Shown here in pieces: positions 35,001 to 43,159 of a DNA stretch of 64,000 nucleotides. The translations under genes and the position numbers were made by a program. Position 1 is the stretch's first letter, and each line of letters starts with the position of its first letter. The notes beneath the pieces are model-generated. The model was not told where the DNA came from and made no database searches. It worked only from the letters and a program-made list of their open reading frames with translations. This DNA comes from JBKEBQ01 sp047973225. Its GTDB lineage: Bacteria; Bacillota_I; Bacilli_A; Erysipelotrichales; Erysipelotrichaceae. Location: NCBI GenBank assembly GCA_047973225.1, contig JBKEBQ010000053.1, positions 1 through 64,000 on the forward strand. Direction: 5' to 3'.

Positions 35001-35759
35001 ATAAAACATATCTTCCATTGACTCTACTTTGGAAGTATTCCATTTACTGGTATCTAGCGCTTCTAAACTGGATGCACCATCAAACATAAAAGACATGGTT
35101 GTTACATTGGAAGTATCCCAGCCACTGACATTAACACTTTTTAGACTGCTGGTGTTGTAAAACATATCTTCCATAACGGTTACATTGGAAGTATCCCATC
35201 CTCCAACATCAATATTACTAAGGCTACTTGCTTTTCCAAACATAGAAAACATAGTTGTGACATTGGATGTGTCTAAATCACGTAAATCAAGCGTTGTTAT
35301 CAATGATAGATCATGAAAAAGATAGGAAGAATCTGCTGCTGCTACTAAGGGCCCATCCAAAAAGATATGTTGAATATCCTCTGCAACCCAGTTTTTTATC
35401 CGTGTTCCGTTTTCTAATTCACCTTCATGAATGGTAAGTGTTCCACTGTGTGTATCAAAATCCCAACTACCTTGCCTCATTCCATTCGTTTGGTTTTGAG
35501 TACTTTTAGCAATAGGAGCAACGTTAGAGTGTATAGAAATAGGAATGTCTTTCTCTTGTTTCTCATGATCTGCAATATTTTTTCTTAATGCTTTTGCATA
35601 TGCTTCATTTATTGACAATAAACGATTATCCACATATGTATGTGTTTTTTCATGTTTGAATTTTTCTTCTGCTGAATGCAGCGTTGTTGTGTTATTGAAA
35701 AGTAATAAAATAATAGTAAAAAATATTATCGTATTTACAATCATTTTTAGTTTTTTCAT
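32040..35759 (-). CDS. BspA-like surface protein with DUF285 and Ig-like repeats
   Basis: A 1,239-residue secreted protein. Signal peptide MKKLKMIVNTIIFFTIILLL with a likely cut after HSA (residue ~30). Residues ~162-681 hold 20 tandem 26-residue DUF285 units of the type W-[DN]-T-S-N-V-x-x-M-x-x-M-F. Residues ~770-1,200 hold six ~73-residue Ig-like units, probably Big_3 type. The C-terminus has LIKTG (~1204-1208), a hydrophobic stretch and KKYNHV, like an LPxTG sorting signal with Pro replaced. AGGAG lies six bases before the ATG at 35759. Likely a wall-linked adhesin-type protein; ligand unknown. Confidence 0.88.
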   Translation of the reverse strand: MKKLKMIVNTIIFFTIILLLFNNTTTLHSAEEKFKHEKTHTYVDNRLLSINEAYAKALRKNIADHEKQEKDIPISIHSNVAPIAKSTQNQTNGMRQGSWDFDTHSGTLTIHEGELENGTRIKNWVAEDIQHIFLDGPLVAAADSSYLFHDLSLITTLDLRDLDTSNVTTMFSMFGKASSLSNIDVGGWDTSNVTVMEDMFYNTSSLKSVNVSGWDTSNVTTMSFMFDGASSLEALDTSKWNTSKVESMEDMFYGNAALTTLDVSNWDVSNVIIMEDMFYQASSLTNLNVSNWKPSKVITMSYMFGKTSSLESLDVQHWDTANVRDMSDMFNGASKLTSLDVSHWNTSNITDFSYMFNDASSLTNLNVSGWDISNATNMERIFYGLDNLVSLDVSDWNTVNLTSTERMFYQLRNLVNLNMTGWNTSEIVNMSYMFDGANSLVNLDVSGWDTSSVENMSYMFYGASSLTNLDVGNWNTSKVNDMSYLFHGASSLMSLDVSDWDISNVTNLKSIFFDLHELTSLDVSGWNTSKVMDMEDMFYNASSLITLDVDSWNTANVNNMSFMFDGASGLTSLDVSHWDTSNVTDMEDMFFGNSSLQHLDVSDWDTSNVIDMEDMFYKNSSLTSLDVTNWNTSKVSDMSYMFGDTKKLESLDLSNWNTSKVEDISGIFSNTNRLWKITLGPNFKFHNIDAKFQEAPIKGTPVYINDTTVDYYAAGTRNWQAIGEGSSHKPAGEKLTAEQLMETYLLTGPANTTTYVWEQMEPQQFIIGTDFVMYIGDPIPVVDDFNAAATNLIGQKIDVYIDLSTVDFNTAGEYTVRLYTDDGQEMSVKLSVKSSRQSLTANNFKMYVGNDAPTVDDFNPKATDSRGKRLDVFADFSEANFNVPGEYPIRLYTADDQTLSVKLIVKANQKSITAENFSMYVGDDAPTVADFKAKATDIDGKPITVSLDLLDADINVPGEYPIRLYTADDQTLSVKLIVKANQKSITAENFSMYVGDDVPTVADFKAKATDIDGKLITVSLDLLGADINVPGEYPIRLYTADDQTLSVKLIVKAKKTIAGEDFLMFIGDKAPTVEDFKAKATNIKGDAIKVFLDLSGAKLDTPGEYRVRLYTEDNQEFIVKLTVMKDQRMIFGTDLTITLGNKKPTISDFAVVAKNKFGNNIKIKADWSNVDFSKAGRYMVLFTTDDGQSLTLILNIENKEINDLIKTGIDDEINSYFAMLIFSFFILTLRNLMKKYNHV
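32607..33047 (-). repeat. near-identical tandem 219-bp Ig-like units
   Basis: The sequence 32607-32809 repeats at 32826-33028 (offset 219 bp) with about seven mismatches. The first ~85 bp repeat once more from 33045 with one or two differences. They are the third and fourth Ig-like units of the surface protein, much more alike than the others, so duplication or gene conversion is recent. Confidence 0.85.
33717..35276 (-). repeat. 20 tandem DUF285 units of 78 bp
   Basis: Twenty in-frame units of exactly 26 codons without any length variation. Each carries a Trp at unit position 1 (Leu in the first), a Met-Phe pair near 12-13 and a Leu at 19. The nucleotide sequences have diverged more than the protein pattern. 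Confidence 0.85.
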
Positions 35760-35966
35760 TTTATTCTCCTGTAAAAACAAATCATTATAATTAAGTATTA
35801 AATAAAAAGGATTCATATTTACATCATTATGTCCTATCACTATTTTATCACTATCATGTTTTTTTTCAACTATCATATCTTCAATTATGATTTATTTTCA
35901 CATTTCTCATAATTTTTTTTTATATACACCTCATTCCCACTCTTTTTTTTGAAAAACCGATAAAAA

Positions 35967-35992
35967 AAGACAATTCTCATCATGATTGTCTT
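35967..35992 (-). terminator. terminator after rpsU
   Basis: Read on the minus strand AAGACAAT pairs with ATTGTCTT around a 10-nt loop and is followed by T5. The rest of 35760-35966 holds no ORF that I can support. Confidence 0.7.
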
Positions 35993-36002
35993 CCGTATAA
36001 TA

Positions 36003-36182
36003 TTATTTTCCTCTTTTAACTTTACGCGCAGCTTCTGATTTTAATTTTTTCTTTACGCCTGGCTTTACATAATATTCTCTTTTACGAGCTTCAGCAAGGG
36101 TACCGTTTCTAGAAACTTGGCGTTTAAAGCGGCGAAGTGCATCATCAAGTACTTCGTTTTCTTTTACTACTACTTTCGGCAT
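36003..36182 (-). CDS. rpsU: 30S ribosomal protein S21
   Basis: A 59-residue basic protein, MPKVVVKENEVLDDALRRFK at the start and a Lys/Arg-rich end. Matches S21 across its length. GGAGGG is upstream (CCCTCC on the plus strand). It is a single gene between murE and the surface-protein gene, away from dnaG or yqeY. Confidence 0.95.
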   Translation of the reverse strand: MPKVVVKENEVLDDALRRFKRQVSRNGTLAEARKREYYVKPGVKKKLKSEAARKVKRGK

Positions 36183-36256
36183 GGAATCAACCCTCCCTTC
36201 TGAACAATGCTATTATATATAAAATCAAATCAAAATGCAAACAATTCGTTCAATTT

Positions 36257-37726
36257 TTATTCATTTTTATCAATATCAAAATTATTTAAATAGTATTTCT
36301 TTATGCAATCAATAACAGCTACATTATCCCCTAACCAAGGCATTCTTCCATTTTCACGATACATAAAGGTTTCGTCTCCCTTCCCTAAGATAAGAATGGT
36401 ATCGTTTTTATTGGCAGATTCAACAGCTTGACGAATTGCATCATAACGTTCTTCAATAAAAATGGTGCGAATATTTTCATGAATTCCACTGCGAATTTCT
36501 TCGGCAATCAATTTGGCACTTTCATCGCGCGGATCATCTTCGGTAAGAATAATGTAATTACAGTACTGACTCGCAATTTCACCAAAAACTTTTCGTTTTG
36601 CTTTATCTCTACGACCAGCACTACCAAAAACACTAATAATATCACCATTATCCTCTGTAATCATTTTCGCATATTCATAAATTTTTCTTAAACCGTCTGG
36701 AGTATGCGCAAAATCAACGATAACATTAAATGGTTGTCCTTCATCAATGATTTCTAAACGTCCTTCCACTTGGCTTAAATGAGCTGTGTATGGAAGAATA
36801 TTGTCTAGTGGGATTCCACTTTGATGAACGCAGGCAATTGCACAGAGTAAATTATAAATATTGTACATGGCGATTAAATTCGTTTTTACAGGATATGTTT
36901 TATTTTCGTACAATAAATCAAACGATGATCCTGTTTTATCTAATGTTAAATTCAACGCCTGATAATCGCTCTCTTTTTGAATTCCATAGCTAATAATCCT
37001 AGCACGGCTTTCTAAAGACAAAGCATCATAGCATTCTTCATCATGATTTATAATCGAAACTCCACTTTCCTTAACTAGGGAAAATAAACGTTTCTTAGCA
37101 TTAAAATAATTTTCCATTGTCCCATGAAAATCAATATGATCATAGCTAAAATTTGTAAATGCAACAATATCGAAATCTATGGAATCTACACGCTTTTGTT
37201 CAAGACCATGTGAACTCACTTCCAAAGCTACCGCTTTTACATTATCCGCTACCATATCCGCTAATACATTGTTGAGCATAAGCGCATCCGGAGTTGTAAG
37301 ATCTGGCGAACGATGAACATTGTTATAGCTAATAGAAATTGTCCCAATATAACCACAAGGTGCAAAATGATCATAAATGTCTTTAATAATATTAGTCACT
37401 GTACTTTTACCATTTGTTCCGGTAACACCAAAGACACATAAAGATTCACTTGGATAATGATAAAACTTAGCTACTACTTGATTTAGCGTATCATTTACGG
37501 ATACCACTTGGATATAGGCAATATCTGGACTATGTTTTTTTATTTCTTCACTATGCACAATACAAATTGCACCATTTTCAATCGCCTTATCAATAAATTT
37601 ATGGCCATTTGTTAAGATACCATCTAGACAAAAAAACATTCCATTTGCCATTTTATTACGTGAATCGTTGTGTAAAGATGCAATTTCAATTGCTGGTGCA
37701 TCTTTAAAAATTTTATTTAATTTCAT
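36257..37726 (-). CDS. murE: UDP-MurNAc-tripeptide synthetase MurE
   Basis: Adds the third residue (meso-DAP or L-Lys) to UDP-MurNAc-Ala-Glu in the cytosol. ATP motif GVTGTNGKST, carbamylated-Lys region and the C-terminal substrate motif TEDDPRDES. The family reads DNPRxE in DAP enzymes; DDPR occurs in some lysine-adding ones, so the third amino acid cannot be decided. Start at 37726 follows AGGGG by eight bases, giving 489 residues; an ATG at 37753 lies in mtaB. Confidence 0.93.
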   Translation of the reverse strand: MKLNKIFKDAPAIEIASLHNDSRNKMANGMFFCLDGILTNGHKFIDKAIENGAICIVHSEEIKKHSPDIAYIQVVSVNDTLNQVVAKFYHYPSESLCVFGVTGTNGKSTVTNIIKDIYDHFAPCGYIGTISISYNNVHRSPDLTTPDALMLNNVLADMVADNVKAVALEVSSHGLEQKRVDSIDFDIVAFTNFSYDHIDFHGTMENYFNAKKRLFSLVKESGVSIINHDEECYDALSLESRARIISYGIQKESDYQALNLTLDKTGSSFDLLYENKTYPVKTNLIAMYNIYNLLCAIACVHQSGIPLDNILPYTAHLSQVEGRLEIIDEGQPFNVIVDFAHTPDGLRKIYEYAKMITEDNGDIISVFGSAGRRDKAKRKVFGEIASQYCNYIILTEDDPRDESAKLIAEEIRSGIHENIRTIFIEERYDAIRQAVESANKNDTILILGKGDETFMYRENGRMPWLGDNVAVIDCIKKYYLNNFDIDKNE

Positions 37727-37739
37727 TTGTGGTTCCCCT

Positions 37740-39023
37740 TTATTTTTCATCAATAATCAAATGTTGATCATTATAGTCGCTTACAACTTCTTTAACAAAC
37801 TGATTACACTGCGTTTGACTTCCTTTCTTAACAACCATTTCATATTCATTGGTGTGCCCATGAAGATAGCCGTCTTTCACATATTCATATAATACAACAA
37901 CCTCTCTTTTTATCCAAGACTTACGATAATTTTGGTGTAGCTGTTTTGCAATCTCTGAAATCTCCTTACATCGTCTTTTTTTAATATTATTGGGGATAGG
38001 ATCTAAAAAAAGAGCGGCTTTGGTCCCATCACGTTTAGAATAAGGAAAAACATGAAGAAAAGAAAAGTTGATATCAAGAATGCATTGCTTTGTTTCTTCA
38101 TATAAGCAATCATCCTCTCCTGGAAACCCTAAGATAATATCACTCGATATAGAAATATCAGGAATTTGTGAGCGAATATAGGCAACTCGATCTTTGAATG
38201 TTTTTACTGTATATGGGCGATTCATTGCATTCAAGATTGTATCACTTCCTGATTGTAACGGAATATGAAGATTGCGACCAACTTTAGGATTGTCTTTTAT
38301 AAAGGCGATGAATGCATCACTAATTTCACTAATTTCAATAGACGATATACGAATGCGTTCTAATCCATCAATGCAACAAAGATCTTTTAACAAAGCAAGC
38401 AATGAGGAAGCAACATCAAGCCCATAACGACCACTATGAATACCTGTAAGTACTATTTCTTTATGGTTAGAAGCAACTAATTTTTTTGCAGCAGCAATTA
38501 CTTTTTGCGGATGTAGTGAGCGCTCTTTTCCACGTGCATAAGGGATAATACAATAACTGCAAAATTGATTACAGCCATCTTGAATTTTTAAAAACGCTCT
38601 TGTTTGATGAGCAAAGGCATGTACGCTTACATCTTCAAAATTGCTGATTGCCTCGTATGTTTCAACAGCATCAATATCATGTTTATTTTCAAGAGCATTA
38701 ACAATATATTCACTCAAACGATGCTTTTGCGAACTACCAATTAAAATATCCGCCTGCAATGCTTCTTTATCAATGGTTGTTTGCACAAAGCAACCAACCA
38801 CGCAAATAAGGGCATCTGGATTGTTCTTTTTAGCAGCGTGTATCTTTTGCCGTGATTTACTTGCTGCATTGTTGGTTACAGAACAAGTGTTAATAATATA
38901 TATATCAGCAACTTCCTTGAAATCAACTTCTTGAAAGCCTTTCTCTTGCAAAGCTTCGATATAACTCTGCGATTCATACGTATTTACTTTACAACCCAAG
39001 GTTGCAATTGCAAAGTACTTCAT
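37740..39023 (-). CDS. mtaB: t6A37 tRNA methylthiotransferase
   Basis: Radical-SAM methylthiotransferase that makes ms2t6A in tRNA. N-terminal cluster cysteines lie in TLGCKVN, NTCSVTN and VVGCFVQ; the radical SAM motif is CNQFCSYC. A C-terminal TRAM domain follows. 427 residues. Together with TcdA, which acts on the same t6A37, two modifiers of this position occur in the window. Start overlaps the upstream gene's stop (ATGA). Confidence 0.92.
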   Translation of the reverse strand: MKYFAIATLGCKVNTYESQSYIEALQEKGFQEVDFKEVADIYIINTCSVTNNAASKSRQKIHAAKKNNPDALICVVGCFVQTTIDKEALQADILIGSSQKHRLSEYIVNALENKHDIDAVETYEAISNFEDVSVHAFAHQTRAFLKIQDGCNQFCSYCIIPYARGKERSLHPQKVIAAAKKLVASNHKEIVLTGIHSGRYGLDVASSLLALLKDLCCIDGLERIRISSIEISEISDAFIAFIKDNPKVGRNLHIPLQSGSDTILNAMNRPYTVKTFKDRVAYIRSQIPDISISSDIILGFPGEDDCLYEETKQCILDINFSFLHVFPYSKRDGTKAALFLDPIPNNIKKRRCKEISEIAKQLHQNYRKSWIKREVVVLYEYVKDGYLHGHTNEYEMVVKKGSQTQCNQFVKEVVSDYNDQHLIIDEK

Positions 39024-39775
39024 GATGGCACCTTCGCAAGTTGCTTCAATATATATTTTTTATCACGTTCTTTTAATGCAACAAGTTGCAGTATATATTC
39101 TATAAATGTTTTTTCATTTTGCTCAAAAAACAAAATTGCGATATGCGCGAGTATATCCCTGCTTGTGTCACGAGGAAGCGATATATGACATAACTCGCTA
39201 TTTCCATGGTAAAAATATAAACAATGTTGCATATAAAACATAACCGCAAAAAAATCATCTTTTTCATAAAAAATCTCCCCACTACAAAATTTAGGATTTA
39301 AAAAAATATGACCATAATAATGCTTGTTTACCATGATATCTTTAAAATCATCTATATAGTTTTGATATTTTTTTAGATCAAATAATACCATTTCATCATC
39401 ATAAATACGATTCCATTCTTCATTAAAAAAGGGAATGTAAATATTTTGATTTTGAATTTTTTGATTAGGTAAACAATGGGCAACCAATTGTGTTTCATAG
39501 GTTAATAAACGACGTTTCTCACTATAATCTAAAGATTGATAATTGTCATTCATCATATTTTTCGCTTCTGCATAAGCGCGCTCAATAGCTTGCTTATTTA
39601 AAATTCCTTGATAAATTATTTCATTATACAAAAAGGATAAAATATTTTTTTGTGCGTAATCTAGATGTACACGCTGAAATGCAAGATGCATTTGTTGAAG
39701 CTTTTTTTTGTATGCTTGATCTGTATCTAATGGATGATCCAAGCGTTTGTGTAATCGTTTAAAAACTTTGTTCAT
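39020..39775 (-). CDS. hypothetical protein between rsmE and mtaB
   Basis: 251 residues, not recognised. Mixed helices with many aromatic residues; the N-terminal half is basic and helical (VFKRLHKRLDHPLD, DYAQKNILSFLYNEI) and the C-terminal half has Tyr/Phe-rich segments (FFAVMFYMQHCLYFYHGN). No signal peptide or clear membrane helix. AGAGG precedes the ATG at 39775 by five bases. It is coupled to mtaB and lies 11 bp after rsmE. Confidence 0.7.
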   Translation of the reverse strand: MNKVFKRLHKRLDHPLDTDQAYKKKLQQMHLAFQRVHLDYAQKNILSFLYNEIIYQGILNKQAIERAYAEAKNMMNDNYQSLDYSEKRRLLTYETQLVAHCLPNQKIQNQNIYIPFFNEEWNRIYDDEMVLFDLKKYQNYIDDFKDIMVNKHYYGHIFLNPKFCSGEIFYEKDDFFAVMFYMQHCLYFYHGNSELCHISLPRDTSRDILAHIAILFFEQNEKTFIEYILQLVALKERDKKYILKQLAKVPS

Positions 39776-39786
39776 AGACACCTCTT

Positions 39787-40506
39787 TTATTCATATTCAT
39801 ACATAATGTTTGCAATTAGGGAAAGCCCTGCGGTTTCAGCACGTAAAATACGCTTACCAAGGGATACTTGGATGAATCCCATTGCTTCTAATTGTTGAAT
39901 TTCCGTTTCATCAAAGCCGCCTTCGCAACCAACAACCATCGTTATGGAAGTCACCTTTGGATATTTTCGCAAAATGTCTTTTAGTTTCATAGACTGTGTA
40001 TTTGCTGCTTCATATGCAACCAGTTTCAACTCCGCGTCATACATTCCTATATCTTGTAAGCATATCGCTTTTGTCACGCTGGCCAAGGAATCGCGACGAG
40101 CTTGTTCACAAGCTTCCAATGCTATTTTATTATAGCGCACAATTTTCTTATCGGTTTTATCATTTGCTTTAACAACGCTACGTTTTGTGAATAAAGGAAC
40201 AATTGTATCTACGCCTAATTCACACGCTTTCTGAACAAGGAAATCAAAGCGATCACCTTTCATCACGGCTTGTATCAATGTTAAAGAAAACGCTGTGTCA
40301 TAGCGAGTTAGTGTTTTACAAACAGTGCCTAAAACAACATCATGGATAGTTAGTGATACTAAATAGACCTTGTTTGCGCCATCCACGACTTTAACAATTT
40401 CTTTTGTTTTCATTCTCAACACACGTTTTATGTGATGCTGTTGTTCTTCGTTAAACCTAACAATTCCATCGTTTGCGATTACTTCATTTATAAAATATTG
40501 TTGCAT
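39787..40506 (-). CDS. rsmE: 16S rRNA m3U1498 methyltransferase
   Basis: SPOUT-class methyltransferase of 239 residues. N-terminal PUA-like domain (HHIKRVLRMK), then the knot with VGCEGGFDETE and LGKRILRAETAGL that bind S-adenosylmethionine. AAAAGGTGA precedes the start. Confidence 0.93.
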   Translation of the reverse strand: MQQYFINEVIANDGIVRFNEEQQHHIKRVLRMKTKEIVKVVDGANKVYLVSLTIHDVVLGTVCKTLTRYDTAFSLTLIQAVMKGDRFDFLVQKACELGVDTIVPLFTKRSVVKANDKTDKKIVRYNKIALEACEQARRDSLASVTKAICLQDIGMYDAELKLVAYEAANTQSMKLKDILRKYPKVTSITMVVGCEGGFDETEIQQLEAMGFIQVSLGKRILRAETAGLSLIANIMYEYE

Positions 40507-40547
40507 ATTCTCACCTTTTCTTACAATACAAACATTTATGATAAGAA

Positions 40548-40573
40548 AAATAAATCCAACATCGGACTTATTT
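40548..40573 (-). terminator. terminator after the MarR gene
   Basis: Read on the minus strand AAATAAGTCC pairs with GGATTTATTT (one G-T pair), followed by T-rich sequence. It overlaps the marR stop codon. Confidence 0.6.
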
Positions 40574-41011
40574 ACGTTCTTCTTGATACATATGTTTCAA
40601 ATTTGTCTTCATTTTTTCATACAAAACAATATAGTTTGATAATTCTTCTTGTGTAAAAAAACGATATTTCTCACTAATATAACTATCCAATACCATATCT
40701 GACTTGACTAAGGTCTTGGTTCCTAAAGAAGTTAAATGCAAAGATGTCGCGCGTTTATCATTTTCATTTCTTCTAATTTCCACAAATTCACTCTTTACAA
40801 GTCGTTTGATTGAAACGCCAACAGATGCTCTAGACAATCCCAAATGTTGGGCAATTTCATATTGATTACATCCTGCATGTAAATAAACATAAGCCATAAT
40901 GCTCGGCTGTCCCTCGTGAATTTGAATAGCTTGTAGACGTTTATATAGGACTTTCTCTTCTAACCAACGCAATTCTTTTTCAAGTGTATACAATTTTTTA
41001 TTTTTTTGCAT
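40568..41011 (-). CDS. MarR-family transcriptional regulator
   Basis: 147 residues with a winged helix-turn-helix: YEIAQHLGLSRASVGVSIKRLVKSEFVEIRR and the wing NENDKRATSLHLTSLG. These are MarR hallmarks. It stands alone between rsmE and rluB on the same strand, so its target and ligand cannot be inferred. GAGG precedes the start. Confidence 0.88.
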   Translation of the reverse strand: MQKNKKLYTLEKELRWLEEKVLYKRLQAIQIHEGQPSIMAYVYLHAGCNQYEIAQHLGLSRASVGVSIKRLVKSEFVEIRRNENDKRATSLHLTSLGTKTLVKSDMVLDSYISEKYRFFTQEELSNYIVLYEKMKTNLKHMYQEERK

Positions 41012-41072
41012 ATCAAAAACCTCTATTTCATCTTATAATTAAGTAACCCAAATTCCAAATGGAAAACATTGG

Positions 41073-41804
41073 TTACTCTTTGTTTCCGTTATTTGCCAAG
41101 CTACGCAATTGTTTAACTTCATACGGTTTGAGTCGCCGATAGGAACCTTGTGATAAATCATCAACACGTAAATATGCCAATTGGCTACGATGCAGTCTGG
41201 TTACGCGGTAACCGAAGGCTTCCATCATTCTTTTTATTTGCCGGTTTTTTCCTTCATAAATAGTCAGATCTATCGACATTTGATTACGTTTGTGATCTTT
41301 TTCCGTAATTTTATATTTTGCGGGCAATGTAACATATCCATCATCTAGAGTAATTCCTTTTTTTATTTGCATCAATTGCTTAGGCGATAGTATCCCATTG
41401 ATCGTAAGATTATATTTTTTTGGTAAATGATATTTGGGATGAATCACTTGATTCGCAAATTCGCCATCGTTGGTAAGAATTAATACACCGCTTGTGTCAT
41501 AATCCAAACGTCCTACACTAAAAAGGCGCTCTTTACTATCGATTAAGGAAACTACGGTCATGCGATCAAATTCATCATCGTTTGTACACATTGATTTTTT
41601 AGGCTTGTTCATTACATAATAAACTTTACTCTCCTTCTGAATGCTTTTTCCATCAACTTCAATGTTATCATTGCGTTTTACCAAATATCCCATTTCACGT
41701 AAAATTTCACCATTTACTTTTACACGACCTTCTAAAATTAATGCTTCGGCTTTTCTTCTTGATGCGATGCCACTTGCTGCAATTACTTTTTGTATTCGAT
41801 CCAT
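41073..41804 (-). CDS. rluB: 23S rRNA pseudouridine synthase RluB-type
   Basis: Pseudouridine synthase with an N-terminal S4 RNA-binding domain (RIQKVIAASGIASRRKAEALI) and the catalytic motif VGRLDYDTSGVLILTNDG. Start at 41804 has AAGGAG four bases upstream; earlier ATGs lie inside scpB. 243 residues. Follows scpA-scpB as in B. subtilis. Confidence 0.9.
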   Translation of the reverse strand: MDRIQKVIAASGIASRRKAEALILEGRVKVNGEILREMGYLVKRNDNIEVDGKSIQKESKVYYVMNKPKKSMCTNDDEFDRMTVVSLIDSKERLFSVGRLDYDTSGVLILTNDGEFANQVIHPKYHLPKKYNLTINGILSPKQLMQIKKGITLDDGYVTLPAKYKITEKDHKRNQMSIDLTIYEGKNRQIKRMMEAFGYRVTRLHRSQLAYLRVDDLSQGSYRRLKPYEVKQLRSLANNGNKE

Positions 41805-41823
41805 TTTGCTCCTTACAGTATCG

Positions 41824-42360
41824 TTATTGTTCATTGAACAATTCTTCTTGTACTTGTACTTCATATTCATCTAGCTCTGGCAACTCCTTTAAACTTTCCA
41901 ATTTGAAAGAATCCATAAATTCGGTAGTTACTTCATAAAGAAATGGGCGCCCTGGGGCATCACTTCTACCTGCCTCTTTTAGAAGTGAGCGAGCCATTAA
42001 TTTTTTTATCATCATATCCGCACCTACGCCACGGATTTCTTCAATTTCAACCCTTGTAATTGGTTGTTTATAGGCCACTATCGCAAGTGTTTCCAAAGCT
42101 GCACTTGATAAGTTTGCCATTTTTGTGTTGGAAAACAATTTTTCTGCATATGCATAGACTTGTTGTTTACTAACAAATTTATAGATACCACCAAAGTGAA
42201 TGAGCTCTATTCCATGATCTTCACACAAAAAAATATTACGTAATACCTCTATTTCTTCGTGAAGTTGTACTTTTGAAATCTCAAGCGTATCCAATAACTG
42301 TTGTTCGCTCAATCCCTCATCTCCACTCAAAAATAATAATCCTTCTATAATATGCTTCAT
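41824..42360 (-). CDS. scpB: segregation and condensation protein ScpB
   Basis: Winged-helix dimer that joins ScpA and SMC in chromosome condensation. HIIEGLLFLSGDEGLS and LETLAIVAYKQPITRVEIEEIRG are diagnostic. The start at 42360, with GAGG upstream, leaves one base after the scpA stop; an ATG at 42372 is inside scpA. 178 residues. Confidence 0.93.
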   Translation of the reverse strand: MKHIIEGLLFLSGDEGLSEQQLLDTLEISKVQLHEEIEVLRNIFLCEDHGIELIHFGGIYKFVSKQQVYAYAEKLFSNTKMANLSSAALETLAIVAYKQPITRVEIEEIRGVGADMMIKKLMARSLLKEAGRSDAPGRPFLYEVTTEFMDSFKLESLKELPELDEYEVQVQEELFNEQ

Positions 42361-42361
42361 A

Positions 42362-43087
42362 TTAGTCCTCACTTTTTATCCAAATTACATCATTTTTGTC
42401 AATTACAAAACTAATTTCTGAATTCTTGATAAAATCCAAAATTGCCAAAAATGATATAATAATCATATGCAAATTTGTACAATCTTTGCACAATTCATCA
42501 AAAGAAATTTTTGTTTTCAGATGCTTTAAACGCTCCCTTAAGCAGATAATTCGCTCATCAACACTCATTTCTTTGATCGTGATTTTTGCTTGTAAGGGCT
42601 GTTGTAAATGATACCTGCGAATTACTCGATTCATAGCCTTAATCAAGTCATAAGGGTTAGCCTTAAACTCGCCAACAATAACTTGACTTAGCCATTTATC
42701 TGTTTCTTTTGAAATTGGCTTTTCCATTTGTTTGCTACGTTCTTCATATTTTTTTAAAAATGTTTCACTTGCCTCTTTAAATTTTTGATATTCCAACAAA
42801 CGACGCACTAGTTTATCACGTTGATCTTCTTCGTACTCTTCAACAATTTCTATTTTTTCTTTTGGTAATAATTTTTTGCTTTTATATTCAATTAAACCTG
42901 CCAACTCACTCAAAAATTCACTTGCAATTTCCAAAGACATTTTTTCCATTGAATTCAAATAGGCAAGATATTGATCTGATAAAGCATTCATATCCAAATC
43001 AAACAAATCCAACTTATTCTCTTTGATAAGATGTAGCATCAAATCAAGTGGTCCTGCAAATTCTTCTATTGTTACTTCAAATGACAT
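42362..43087 (-). CDS. scpA: segregation and condensation protein ScpA
   Basis: Kleisin subunit linking the SMC heads. N-terminal FAGPLDLMLHLIKENKLDLFDLD and LLPKEK; the C-terminal winged helix ends with IWIKSED. 241 residues. GAGGTGAT precedes the start. First gene of scpA-scpB-rluB. Confidence 0.93.
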   Translation of the reverse strand: MSFEVTIEEFAGPLDLMLHLIKENKLDLFDLDMNALSDQYLAYLNSMEKMSLEIASEFLSELAGLIEYKSKKLLPKEKIEIVEEYEEDQRDKLVRRLLEYQKFKEASETFLKKYEERSKQMEKPISKETDKWLSQVIVGEFKANPYDLIKAMNRVIRRYHLQQPLQAKITIKEMSVDERIICLRERLKHLKTKISFDELCKDCTNLHMIIISFLAILDFIKNSEISFVIDKNDVIWIKSED

Positions 43088-43139
43088 CTTATCACCTCAC
43101 TTCATTCCTTACCTATTATACATAATTTTCACTACAAAA

Positions 43140-43159
43140 AGAATGAGAAATCTCATTCT
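43140..43159 (-). terminator. terminator of ruvAB
   Basis: AGAATGAG and CTCATTCT form a perfect 8-bp stem with a 4-nt loop followed, on the minus strand, by T5. It includes the ruvB stop codon. Confidence 0.65.

Noticed and set aside
33717..35276. Regular 78-bp repeats as a CRISPR array
   Set aside because: The repeats are in-frame codons of a DUF285 protein, have no conserved palindromic repeat or unique spacers, and no cas genes are present.
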